The position numbers and the translations under genes were made by a program. From NCBI GenBank assembly GCA_009885825.1, contig VFJY01000143.1, forward strand, positions 1-55,397: 55,397 nt of DNA, given 5' to 3'. This DNA comes from Rhodobiaceae bacterium (GTDB lineage Bacteria > Pseudomonadota > Alphaproteobacteria > Rhizobiales > Aestuariivirgaceae). The notes beneath the pieces are model-generated. The model worked only from the letters and a program-made list of their open reading frames with translations. It was not told the origin of the DNA and ran no database searches. Shown in pieces: positions 44,882-52,743 of the stretch (its first letter is position 1; every line of letters starts with the position of its first letter).

Positions 44882-45486
44882 GATGCAGTCAATCCGGATG
44901 AACTCAAGAATTTGAACATGAAGTACAGGACGATCACCAGGGCAGCAAGCGCCATCGCGATCAGGCCCAAGCGCTTTTCCATGAACAGGCGGATGGGTTC
45001 GCCATATTTTTTGAGAGCCCAGGCGAGAGCGAAAAACCTGGCACCCCTTGCCAGAATGCAGGACAGGATGAAAAAGACCAGGTTGACCTGAACGACGCCC
45101 GCCAGGATTGTAACAATCTTTATTGGCGGCAGATGGGCGAGGCCAGATGTGACCAGCAGCACCATGATTGTGGATTGGCCAGCGCAGTTCTTCAGGTTTT
45201 CAAACTGCGCAAGCTTGCCATAAAAATTCAGGATGGGTTGCGCCAGCATTTCATAGGCCCAATAGCCCAGGAGATAGCCTGCGATGCCGCCCAGCGTGGA
45301 CGCAAGTGTGGCAATGAAGGCAAGTCGATAGGCGCGCTCCGGCCGGGCCAGCGCCATCGGCAAAAACAGCACGTCTGCCGGCACGAGGAAAACCGAGCTT
45401 TCGATGAAGGCGATGACGGCCAGCCAGACTTCCGCGGATTTTCGGGAGGCAAGCGAGAAGGTCCAGTCATAAAGTTTTCGGAGCAT
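44875..45486 (-). CDS. DedA/YqaA-family (VTT domain) membrane protein
   Basis: A 203-aa protein with about four to five hydrophobic helices. FIESSVFLVPADVLFLPMALARPERAYRLAFIATLAS and the glycine-rich GGIAGYLLGYWAYE (GxxxGYxxG) are typical of YqaA/DedA, as is GLAHLPPIKIVTILAGV. DedA proteins affect membrane lipid homeostasis and envelope stress. The ATG at 45486 is preferred to 45639, since the 51 extra residues run over the arfB gene. Its stop overlaps the dsbB-like start. Confidence 0.9.
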   Translation of the reverse strand: MLRKLYDWTFSLASRKSAEVWLAVIAFIESSVFLVPADVLFLPMALARPERAYRLAFIATLASTLGGIAGYLLGYWAYEMLAQPILNFYGKLAQFENLKNCAGQSTIMVLLVTSGLAHLPPIKIVTILAGVVQVNLVFFILSCILARGARFFALAWALKKYGEPIRLFMEKRLGLIAMALAALVIVLYFMFKFLSSSGLTASC

Positions 45487-45493
45487 GGATATC

Positions 45494-45913
45494 CTAGTCG
45501 AAATCTGGCCTGGTGCTGCGCAGGTTCTTGGTGGTCGCGCGCTTTGACTTTGAATCGAGACGCCGCGTCTTTGACGCTTTCGTGGGCCTCGTCGCAATGC
45601 GTCTTTTTGGCCGGATCGAGGCCTTGCGCAGGAGTTCAACCAGTTTCGCCAGGGCAGTCGCGCGGTTGCGGTCCTGCGAACGATGTTCCTGGGATGTCAC
45701 GATCAACACCCCGTCCAGGGACAGCTGGCGACCGGCGACTGATTTCAGGCGGTGCTTCAGATCTTCGGGAAGTGTCGACATGGCGACATCAAAGCGGAGT
45801 TCCACGGCGGTGGATACTTTGTTCACATTCTGTCCGCCGGGGCCTGAGGCGCGCATGAAAGATTCGGAAATATCGCGCTCGTCCAGCTCAATCAGGTTCG
45901 AGATTCGGATCAT
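45494..45913 (-). CDS. arfB: Alternative ribosome-rescue factor ArfB (YaeJ/ICT1 type)
   Basis: ArfB hydrolyses peptidyl-tRNA on stalled ribosomes. The 139-aa protein has the GGQ loop at residues 26-28 in RASGPGGQNVNKVSTAVELRF and a basic C-terminal tail rich in Lys and Arg (KRRIATRPTKASKTRRLDSKSKR) that enters the mRNA channel. The ATG at 45913 is the family start; the reading from 45979 adds 22 unrelated residues. It is 7 bp upstream of the DedA-like gene. Confidence 0.94.
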   Translation of the reverse strand: MIRISNLIELDERDISESFMRASGPGGQNVNKVSTAVELRFDVAMSTLPEDLKHRLKSVAGRQLSLDGVLIVTSQEHRSQDRNRATALAKLVELLRKASIRPKRRIATRPTKASKTRRLDSKSKRATTKNLRSTRPDFD

Positions 45914-45986
45914 GATTTTAGTGTTTAAGCGCCTTTCCGGTTGACGGCGCAAGCATCCACGCATTAGACACGGCCTCACTGGTTGC

Positions 45987-46070
45987 GCCCTTGTGGTGGA
46001 ATGGTAGACGCGGCGGACTCAAAATCCGCTCTCGAAAGAGGTGGGGGTTCAAGTCCCTCCAAGGGCACCA
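45987..46070 (+). tRNA. tRNA-Leu (anticodon CAA)
   Basis: Class II tRNA read directly. Acceptor GCCCTTG pairs with CAAGGGC, discriminator A and encoded CCA (46068-46070). The anticodon stem is GCGGA/TCCGC with loop CTCAAAA, giving anticodon CAA at 46020-46022. A long variable arm (CTCGAAAGAG) precedes the T-arm with TTCAAGT. It is divergent from arfB. Confidence 0.95.
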
Positions 46071-46181
46071 GATTTATGGCCGTAGTTTTAGCACAATTCT
46101 GGATGAAAATGTGCGAATCGCCTATGGATAGCCGTCACCGGATCCTGCAGCGCTCAACTCTAATATGTCAGTAGGTACAAA

Positions 46182-47453
46182 TTGGCGGTTTTTTCCCGGG
46201 AATCAGTTTTCTTTGCCGCTCTCTTCGGCTTGATTTTTTCGCCGCTGGCCAACGCGGGGCCATCCCTCCTGTTTGACGCGGCGTCTGGCGAGGTGATTTC
46301 CCAGGAGCGTGCGGGCGAACCGTGGTATCCTGCCTCGCTCACCAAACTGATGACGGCTTATGTGGTCTTCAAAAAACTAAACGCTGGAAGCCTGAAACTT
46401 GATCAGAGAATTGTTGTCTCGCCGCTGGCTGCCTCGCAGGTGCCGAGCAAGATCGGAATTCCCGCTGGTGGCACGATCACGGTGGATTTGGCCCTGCAAA
46501 CGCTGCTGGTCTATTCCGCCAATGATATCGCCTATGTTCTGGCAGAGGGCGCCGGGGGCACGGTTCCAAATTTTGTCAAAGACATGAATGCCGAGGCGCA
46601 GAAGCTGGGTTTGAGTTCAACGCATTTTGTCAATCCCAACGGCTTGTTTGACCCCCGCCAGTTGACGTCGGCCCGCGACATCGGCGTTCTGGCCTCGACA
46701 ATCTATGCGGAATTCCCGGAGCATGGCCATTATTTCTCGCAAGCCCATGTGATGCTGGGAAAGCGCAAGCTCGCCAACCGCAACAGTCTCATTCGCTTGA
46801 TGCCTGAGGCCGATGGCATGAAAACCGGATTTGTCTGCAATTCCGGATTTAATCTGGTGGCCTCGGCGACGCGGAATGGCCGCAGGCTCATTGCCGTTGT
46901 CCTGGGCGCTTCCAATGGCAGAGCCCGCGCTGATATGGCCTATCAATTGCTGGTTGATGGTTTTGCGCAAAAGACGGCGAGTCAGAATCTCAAGCTGGAC
47001 AAAATTCCCGCCGATGAATTGGGCGCCCTGGTTCCAACGGATATGACGGCTCAGGTGTGCAAGTCCAAGCAGCCCTACACCGCGACGCGGGTGTCCGAGC
47101 TCGGCGGCTGGGGCATTTCCTTCGGCACCTTCGAAACCATGGAACTGGCCGACATGACCTTGCGTGGCCGCATGATCGGCCCCACCGGCATCAATGCGCC
47201 GGGAAAAATTGGCGTGGTTCGCATGCCAAACAAGTCGGGCTATGGCGCGATGCTGTGGAACATTGACCAATTCACCAGCATATTGCTATGCAGCAACTAT
47301 CGGTCGCAAGGCACACCCTGCGATGTCGTGGCTCCGGAGGCATTTGCTCAAATTGCGGCTCTCACCAAAGACAAGGAATCGGCTGTCAAACCGCAAATTG
47401 CCCAGGGGTCTGATGGACCCAAGTCGGCCAAGAAAAAAACCAAGAAGAAATAA
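46182..47453 (+). CDS. D-alanyl-D-alanine carboxypeptidase (S11, DacC/PBP5 type)
   Basis: A penicillin-binding protein that trims the terminal D-Ala of peptidoglycan stem peptides. The 423-aa precursor has a signal peptide (ESVFFAALFGLIFSPLANA), the catalytic SxxK S52-L-T-K55 (YPASLTKLMTAY), SxN S112-A-N114 (VYSANDIAY) and KTG (GMKTGFVC). A C-terminal beta domain and an unusual Lys-rich tail (SAKKKTKKK) follow. The start is TTG at 46182 with AGGTACAAA upstream; no in-frame ATG precedes the signal peptide. Confidence 0.93.
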   Translation: MAVFSRESVFFAALFGLIFSPLANAGPSLLFDAASGEVISQERAGEPWYPASLTKLMTAYVVFKKLNAGSLKLDQRIVVSPLAASQVPSKIGIPAGGTITVDLALQTLLVYSANDIAYVLAEGAGGTVPNFVKDMNAEAQKLGLSSTHFVNPNGLFDPRQLTSARDIGVLASTIYAEFPEHGHYFSQAHVMLGKRKLANRNSLIRLMPEADGMKTGFVCNSGFNLVASATRNGRRLIAVVLGASNGRARADMAYQLLVDGFAQKTASQNLKLDKIPADELGALVPTDMTAQVCKSKQPYTATRVSELGGWGISFGTFETMELADMTLRGRMIGPTGINAPGKIGVVRMPNKSGYGAMLWNIDQFTSILLCSNYRSQGTPCDVVAPEAFAQIAALTKDKESAVKPQIAQGSDGPKSAKKKTKKK

Positions 47454-47473
47454 ACCGCCCGAGTCTCGCCACC

Positions 47474-48370
47474 GTGATTAGCAGGATCCGCTTGGGCGTT
47501 GGCTGCGCGCTGGCCGCCGCCAGCATTTACGGGCTGGTTCCAAATTTTGCCCGCGGGGCGTTCGAGAATGGTTATCCGGGAGTTGAATCGACATTTTTCC
47601 GCACCTCGGTCATCGCCGTGGTGTTTGCAATCATCGCGGTTTTGCAGGGCAGCAGTTTCCGCATCCCGCGCGCCGCATGGGGTTCATTCGCGGGCCAAGC
47701 TTTTGCAACTCTGGTGATTTCCGTGAGCTATCTGGCGTCCGTCCAATTCATTCCAGTTGGGCTGGCGGCTATTATTTTTTTCACTTTTCCAGTGATTATT
47801 GTTCTCGTCTCGGCATTGGTCGAGGGGCATCTGCCAAGCTTCTGGCGGATCATCGTTGTGATCGCGGCATTCATGGGCCTGGTGATCGCCATGGGGGCAG
47901 GATTTGGCGAGCTCGATTTTCGCGGCGTGGGGCTTGCCGCCCTGTCATCGGCTGGCGGCGTCCTGCAGTTTTTCACCGGGCGCTCCATCTCAACCCATCT
48001 CACGCCGGCCGTGTTGGGAAGTCTTGTTCACGCGGTCATTTGGCCCGCGACACTGGCTGTCGCCCTCTATGCGGGCGACGGCACGCTGCAGCTGGTGTCG
48101 GGCAACGATGGCACCACCGCCGGGCTGTATTTTCTTGTTGGCGTGGCGGTGGTCTATGTGGCGGCCTACATGCTGCAAATGCTGTCATTGCGATTTGCGC
48201 CGGCCTCGATTGTGGCTCCGTTCTACAACATCGAACCCATTCTCACGGCTCTTTGCGCCGCATTATTGTTCGGCGAGGTCCTGTCACCCGGGCAATATGC
48301 CGGAGGTGGAATTGTTCTGGTCGCTCTTGTTGCATCAAGCCTGCTGGGTTCACGGGAAGTTGAGGCATGA
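47474..48370 (+). CDS. EamA/DMT-superfamily transporter
   Basis: A 298-aa, ten-helix member of the drug/metabolite transporter superfamily with two EamA repeats (first from IRLGVGCALAAASIYGLVP, second from LDFRGVGLAALSSAGGVLQF). The SFYNIEPILTALCAALLFGE-like segment (APFYNIEPILTALCAALLFGE) is characteristic. The substrate is unknown. The start is GTG at 47474. The stop overlaps the COG0523 GTPase start as ATGA, so the two are translationally coupled. Confidence 0.92.
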   Translation: MISRIRLGVGCALAAASIYGLVPNFARGAFENGYPGVESTFFRTSVIAVVFAIIAVLQGSSFRIPRAAWGSFAGQAFATLVISVSYLASVQFIPVGLAAIIFFTFPVIIVLVSALVEGHLPSFWRIIVVIAAFMGLVIAMGAGFGELDFRGVGLAALSSAGGVLQFFTGRSISTHLTPAVLGSLVHAVIWPATLAVALYAGDGTLQLVSGNDGTTAGLYFLVGVAVVYVAAYMLQMLSLRFAPASIVAPFYNIEPILTALCAALLFGEVLSPGQYAGGGIVLVALVASSLLGSREVEA

Positions 48371-49458
48371 ACAAGTTTCCAATTCCTGTGGCGATCATCA
48401 CCGGCTTTCTGGGGGCCGGGAAAACGTCACTGCTCAATTCCCTGCTGAAGGACGACATGCTGTCGCGCGCGGCTGTCATCATCAATGAGTTCGGCGATAT
48501 AGGATTGGATCATTTGCTGGTTGAACGGTCCGACGAAAACATCATCGAGCTGGCATCGGGATGCCTGTGCTGCACCATTCGCGGCGATCTTATCAATACG
48601 ATCCACGATCTCCTCAGCAAACGCGATGCCAATGAAATCAGCCAATTTGACAGGATTGTCATAGAGACCACGGGGCTTGCCGATCCGGCGCCCGTTTTGC
48701 ATTCGGTGATGAGCGAGCCAACCCTGGTTGAACGCTGCCGACTGGAAGGTGTGGTCACGGTTGTGGACGCCTTCAATGGCTGGGCCACGCTTGATGCCCA
48801 TGCGGAAGCCGTCAAGCAGGTTTCGGTCGCGGACCGCATCGTGCTCACCAAGGTTGACCTGCTTTCCGGCCGCGACGGCGAAGACATGCTTTTTGCGATC
48901 ATCGCGCGCTTGCGAAAGCTTAATCCGGCCGCGCGGCTGCTCACCACGCACCGCAATGAAGCGACGGCTTCCCGGCTGTTCAACATGGGGCTTTTTGATC
49001 CTGAAACGAAATCCATTGATGTCAGAAAATGGCTGGCGGCGGAAGCCTATGAGACGGCTGAGAAGCGCCACAGGCATCATCACCACGATGTGTCGCGCCA
49101 TGATGCCCATATTCGTTCTTTCAGCTTCACGGAGAAGCGCGCCATAAGCCCGGCGGGGCTTGAGCTTTTTATGGAGCTTTTGAAATCCTATCATGGCGCC
49201 GACATGCTGCGCATGAAGGCCATCGTGAATGTTTCCGATGATCCGGCCAGGCCCATTGTCCTGCATGGTGTCCAGCATGTGTTTCATCCACCGGTTCGCC
49301 TGCCCGCCTGGCCAGATGATGATCACGCCACCCGGATGGTTTTCATCGTCAGGGATATTGAAAAGGCGATGATCGAAGGCCTGTTCAAGGCGTTCACGGA
49401 TCAGCTTACCGGTGGCGCCGATGCCTTCATGGACACGACGCTTTCCCTCAACAGGTGA
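48367..49458 (+). CDS. COG0523/CobW-family GTPase with His-rich segment
   Basis: A 363-aa metal-handling GTPase. Walker A is GFLGAGKTS (residues 13-21), followed by the metal-binding GCLCCTIRGDL (CxCC at 66-69), IETTGLADPAPVLH and LTKVDLL (G4). A His-rich run, RHRHHHHDVSRHDAH at about residue 237 onward, precedes the C-terminal domain (SFSFTEKRAISPAGLELFMELL). COG0523 proteins are metallochaperones or cobalamin-related (CobW); Zn, Ni and Co are usual candidates. It overlaps the EamA gene by 4 bp and is followed after 3 bp by the ArsC-like gene. Confidence 0.92.
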   Translation: MNKFPIPVAIITGFLGAGKTSLLNSLLKDDMLSRAAVIINEFGDIGLDHLLVERSDENIIELASGCLCCTIRGDLINTIHDLLSKRDANEISQFDRIVIETTGLADPAPVLHSVMSEPTLVERCRLEGVVTVVDAFNGWATLDAHAEAVKQVSVADRIVLTKVDLLSGRDGEDMLFAIIARLRKLNPAARLLTTHRNEATASRLFNMGLFDPETKSIDVRKWLAAEAYETAEKRHRHHHHDVSRHDAHIRSFSFTEKRAISPAGLELFMELLKSYHGADMLRMKAIVNVSDDPARPIVLHGVQHVFHPPVRLPAWPDDDHATRMVFIVRDIEKAMIEGLFKAFTDQLTGGADAFMDTTLSLNR

Positions 49459-49461
49459 CAT

Positions 49462-49815
49462 ATGGATTTGAAAGTTTTTGGATTGCATAAATGTTCGACG
49501 TGCCAAAAGGCGCTGGCCTGGCTTGATGAGAGCAAAATTGCCTACACTTTTGTCGATGTGAAAGACGCCCCGCTTGACCCCGTCCGAGTAGCAAACTGGT
49601 CAGCTGCCGTCGGCGGCTGGGAGAAGCTGATCAATCGCGCGGGCTACACCTGGCGCGGGCTTGCGCTGGCGGACACGGACAATCTCAATGAAGCCCGCGC
49701 CGTGGATTTGGCGGTTCGAAATCCATCACTTATTCGCCGCCCTTTGATTGAGCATGGCGATGGGTCGGCCTCCGCAGGATTTTCGGAAAAAGTCCGCGCG
49801 AAATTCAAGCCCTGA
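49462..49815 (+). CDS. ArsC/Spx-family thioredoxin-fold protein (YffB-like)
   Basis: A 117-aa member of the ArsC/YffB group. The redox motif is C11-S-T-C14 (LHKCSTCQKALAWL), followed by FVDVKDAPLDP, SLIRRPLIEHGDG and SEKVRAKF. Two cysteines three apart resemble YffB more than the single-Cys arsenate reductase; arsenate reduction is not shown by the sequence. No arsR or arsB is nearby. It is third in the EamA-GTPase run and overlaps ddaH on the other strand by 11 bp. Confidence 0.87.
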   Translation: MDLKVFGLHKCSTCQKALAWLDESKIAYTFVDVKDAPLDPVRVANWSAAVGGWEKLINRAGYTWRGLALADTDNLNEARAVDLAVRNPSLIRRPLIEHGDGSASAGFSEKVRAKFKP

Positions 49816-50683
49816 CGAGGGGTCTGGTCATGCAGGTGGGGCCACCTTCGCCTTTGCGGCAAATCTCATAACCCTGGATCACTTCGACCTTGATGCCAGC
49901 CGTGATCATGCGCCTTTCTGTTTCGGGATTTCCTTCCACCATCATCACGTGGCGGGGGCCGAGCGCCAGAATATTACACCCCATGGTGTCGAATTCCTCC
50001 TCAGGAACATGCACGAAATTGATGCCGCGCGATTGCAGGAACTGCACCAGGCGAACGGGCATCAGCGGCAAATAGACCACGGCCAAATCGGAATCGACCG
50101 GACTGAGGAATGACATCAGATGGAAAACATCTGATTTTCCCTTGAAGTGGGGCATGTCGAAGGCCAGAATCTCCACATCGGCTCCAGCAAGTCTTGAAAG
50201 CTGGCGGACACCTTCCTGATTGGTGCGGTAGCCTATGCCGGCCAAAAGGGTGTGGCGGTCAATCCATACCAGATCACCGCCCTCCAGCAGGCCGGGCTCT
50301 GATATCTCACCGGCAATGGGAAAGCCCAGACTTGCGAGATGGGCGCCATTTATGGCGGGTTCCAACCGGCGGGTCGGTTTGCCCATGTGGGGCCGCACGA
50401 GGCCTCTTGGCGTCACAACCAGCGCGTCGTGGGCATAGAGTGAATCGAGGGTGAGCCCATCGCCGGCGGGAAGCCTGATCATTTCAGCACCAGCAGCGCC
50501 AAGAATTTCCAACACCTTCCGGTACTCGGATTTTGCACCAGAGAGATCGGGTCGGGAGTGGAAGTTCAGTTTTTGCCATTCGGCATCAATTTTGGCATCG
50601 CTGGCAAAAGCAATGTCGGGCGTGCGAAGCGCCACTTTTTTGAGCTGCCCCCACATATTGAAGCTGCCGAAGTCATGGGTCAT
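49805..50683 (-). CDS. DDAH/amidinotransferase-superfamily hydrolase
   Basis: A 292-aa member of the guanidine-modifying superfamily. The catalytic triad is visible: E134 (LLEGGDLVW, with D137), H188 (SDVFHLMSFLSPVD) and Cys284 (GGPTCMTRP). Dimethylarginine dimethylaminohydrolase cleaves methylarginine to citrulline and dimethylamine; ornithine or arginine-type substrates cannot be excluded. The ATG at 50683 overlaps the tusA stop as ATGA. The two genes are therefore co-translated. Confidence 0.86.
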   Translation of the reverse strand: MTHDFGSFNMWGQLKKVALRTPDIAFASDAKIDAEWQKLNFHSRPDLSGAKSEYRKVLEILGAAGAEMIRLPAGDGLTLDSLYAHDALVVTPRGLVRPHMGKPTRRLEPAINGAHLASLGFPIAGEISEPGLLEGGDLVWIDRHTLLAGIGYRTNQEGVRQLSRLAGADVEILAFDMPHFKGKSDVFHLMSFLSPVDSDLAVVYLPLMPVRLVQFLQSRGINFVHVPEEEFDTMGCNILALGPRHVMMVEGNPETERRMITAGIKVEVIQGYEICRKGEGGPTCMTRPLVRA

Positions 50684-50916
50684 TTGCGCTCGATCCTGAA
50701 TATGAGTGTGCCCCCAGCATTTTCGCTGCCAAGCAATGTGTGGCCCTGTTCGCCGCAAAAATGGGCCATGTCAATTGCCGCCATGGGATCGGTTGCGAGA
50801 ATCTTAAGCACCTGGCCCGAGGCCATCCTTTCAAGATGCTTACGGGCTTTCAGCACTGGCAATGGGCAAAGCAGCCCCGAGAGATCAATTTGCTCTTCGA
50901 AATCAATGTCAGACAT
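50680..50916 (-). CDS. TusA-family sulfur carrier protein
   Basis: A 78-aa protein with the TusA signature: the persulfide-bearing Cys17-Pro18 in DLSGLLCPLPVLKARKHL, then KILATDPMAAIDMAHFCGEQGH and an IFRIERK end. TusA proteins relay sulfur for tRNA thiolation and molybdenum cofactor sulfuration. The ATG at 50916 is preferred to the longer reading from 50982. The stop overlaps ddaH by 4 bp. It is divergent from the MOSC gene, 41 bp away. Confidence 0.93.
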   Translation of the reverse strand: MSDIDFEEQIDLSGLLCPLPVLKARKHLERMASGQVLKILATDPMAAIDMAHFCGEQGHTLLGSENAGGTLIFRIERK

Positions 50917-50957
50917 GGCTATACTATAGGCGCAAATTCTGAAAATGGGAGCGCCCC

Positions 50958-51548
50958 TTGCCGCCACTGATGTTGAAGGCACCTTTTATGGGGAAAACGC
51001 GAAAGCTATTGGTGAGCGCTGATCGCAGCGCCGGCCTGGAAAAATCAGGAACCAACCGGTTGGAACTCATGTTTTCGGGCATCAAGGGCGACTTTCACGG
51101 GGGCTTGACGCGGAAATCTGATTCCCGCACGCTGAAACAATATCCGCGCGACACCAACATTCGCAACGTCCGGCAAGTCACGCTGGTTTCGGCCGAAGAG
51201 CTGGCTGATATCGCAGGCGCCATGGGAATACCGGAAGCCAAGGCGGAGTGGCTTGGCGCAAATCTGGTGACAGCCGGTATTCCCGATCTCTCCTTGCTGC
51301 CGCCCTCCACGCGGCTGCAATTTCCATCGGGCGCGACACTTGTGGTCGACATGGAAAATGCGCCGTGCCGACAGGTGGCGGATGTCATTTCGCGATATCA
51401 CCCAGAGGCAGGGTCAGGCTTTGTAAAGTCGGCTGCCAACAAGCGCGGCGTCACGGCCTGGGTTGAGCGCGAGGGCATCGTCAATACCGGCGATGAGATT
51501 GTCATCTGGATTCCGCCGCAGCGGATCTACGCGCATGCGCAATCATGA
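50958..51548 (+). CDS. MOSC-domain protein
   Basis: A 196-aa protein consisting of a MOSC beta-barrel domain (GIKGDFHGGLTRKSD, RQVTLVSAEELADIA, EWLGANLVTAGIPDLSLLPPSTRLQF, ENAPCRQV with the conserved Cys). MOSC domains carry sulfur or bind molybdenum cofactor, and YiiM/mARC proteins reduce N-hydroxylated compounds. The start is TTG at 50958 with GGGAG upstream; ATG 50970 is the alternative. It is coupled to mobA by 4 bp and is the first gene of MOSC-mobA-mobB. Confidence 0.9.
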   Translation: MPPLMLKAPFMGKTRKLLVSADRSAGLEKSGTNRLELMFSGIKGDFHGGLTRKSDSRTLKQYPRDTNIRNVRQVTLVSAEELADIAGAMGIPEAKAEWLGANLVTAGIPDLSLLPPSTRLQFPSGATLVVDMENAPCRQVADVISRYHPEAGSGFVKSAANKRGVTAWVEREGIVNTGDEIVIWIPPQRIYAHAQS

Positions 51549-52141
51549 AGATATTGGGTTCAATAATCGCCGGCGGCAGATCAAGCCGCATGGGAGCCCG
51601 GGAGAAAGCTTTCATGCAACTCTCTGGAAAATCCATTCTTGATCTGGTGGTCGGGCGGTTTGAACCGCAGGTCGACCGGCTGATCATCAATGCCAATGGC
51701 GACCCCGAGCGATTTTCAGAATTTGAACTGGCCGTGCATCCTGATCTGATCGAGACACTCAAAACACCGCTCGCCGGGCTTCATGCCTCGCTTGCCGCGA
51801 CACAGGAGTGGGGAGCCGATATTCTGATCACAACGCCATCTGACACGCCGTTCCTGCCCATTGATCTGGCAGCAAGGCTCATCGAAGGCGCCAGCAAAGC
51901 AGGCGCTGCCATCGCCACATCGGGTGAAGTCGAACACTACCTTTCGGGCGCATGGAAGGTGGAATTGCTTGCCGATCTGGAAAAAGCCATCGCCCGAGAC
52001 AAGTTGTTTCGCGTGAAGGATTGGGCGTGGCGATCTGCCGCTGTGAAAGTGGCGTGGCCCACCACTCCCCATGATCCTTTCTTCAATGTGAACACGCCGG
52101 AAGACTTCGCCCTCGCAGAGCAGATAGCCAGGGGCACATGA
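51545..52141 (+). CDS. mobA: Molybdenum cofactor guanylyltransferase MobA
   Basis: MobA transfers GMP from GTP to molybdopterin cofactor to form MGD. The 198-aa protein has the nucleotide-binding start IIAGGRSSRMG (about 7-17) followed by K21, IINANGDPERF, PLAGLHASLAATQEWG, TTPSDTPFLP and the closing FFNVNTPEDFALAE. All are family-typical. It overlaps MOSC and mobB by 4 bp each. Confidence 0.95.
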   Translation: MKILGSIIAGGRSSRMGAREKAFMQLSGKSILDLVVGRFEPQVDRLIINANGDPERFSEFELAVHPDLIETLKTPLAGLHASLAATQEWGADILITTPSDTPFLPIDLAARLIEGASKAGAAIATSGEVEHYLSGAWKVELLADLEKAIARDKLFRVKDWAWRSAAVKVAWPTTPHDPFFNVNTPEDFALAEQIARGT

Positions 52142-52641
52142 TGCAAAAAATTATCGGAGTGGCGGGTTTCAAGAATGCGGGCAAGACAACGCTGGTTGAA
52201 AAGCTGGTTGCTGAACTTGCCAAGCGCGGCTTCAAGATATCAACTGTCAAGCACGCCCATCATTCCTTCGATATTGATCATGAGGGACGCGACAGCTTCA
52301 GGCACCGCAAGGCGGGGGCTGCGGAAGTTGCCGTCGTGTCGGGATCGCGCTGGGCCATCATCAATGAGCTGCGAGGCGAGCCTGAGCCGACACTTGATGA
52401 AATTCTCCAGAAGCTGGCACCTTGTGATCTTGTCATTGTCGAAGGCTACAAGCGCAACACCCATGACAAGATCGAGGTTCGCAATCTGGCGCTTGATCAT
52501 CCGCCACTGGCCGGCGATGATCCCACCATCATCGCTGTAGCGGCGACCGGCGCAATCGCGGGCGCGCCGGTGCCCGTCTTTGACCGGGACGATGTGACGG
52601 CCCTTGTTTCGTTCATCATCAAACACACCGGGCTTTCCTGA
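52138..52641 (+). CDS. mobB: Molybdopterin-guanine dinucleotide biosynthesis adaptor MobB
   Basis: MobB is a GTP-binding partner of MobA. The 167-aa protein has the P-loop GFKNAGKTTL (residues 10-19), VKHAHHSFDIDHEGRDSFRHRKAGA, and the Walker B-like LVIVEGYKRNTHDKIEV segment. Two ATG codons (52138, 52141) are possible; the first overlaps the mobA stop. No molybdoenzyme gene lies in the window. Confidence 0.94.
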   Translation: MMQKIIGVAGFKNAGKTTLVEKLVAELAKRGFKISTVKHAHHSFDIDHEGRDSFRHRKAGAAEVAVVSGSRWAIINELRGEPEPTLDEILQKLAPCDLVIVEGYKRNTHDKIEVRNLALDHPPLAGDDPTIIAVAATGAIAGAPVPVFDRDDVTALVSFIIKHTGLS

Positions 52642-52743
52642 TTTCTGTCGGAAACCGGCTCACCCCCGTCGCTCCACTTCACGCCTGTTGAAATTCCCCA
52701 CCTATTGTGGCCAGATTCCAGTTTTTCGCTAAGAGGATTTCCC

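Noticed and set aside
47677-48488. Alternative-frame readings over the EamA gene
   Set aside because: They overlap a clear ten-helix transporter and lack domain support.
48427-49506. 359-codon minus-strand ORF over the COG0523 GTPase
   Set aside because: Antisense shadow of an intact GTPase; composition lacks domain motifs.
49462-49815. Arsenate resistance operon
   Set aside because: An ArsC-fold protein is present, but without arsR, arsB or acr3; its CxxC and YffB-like features give no arsenic-specific evidence.
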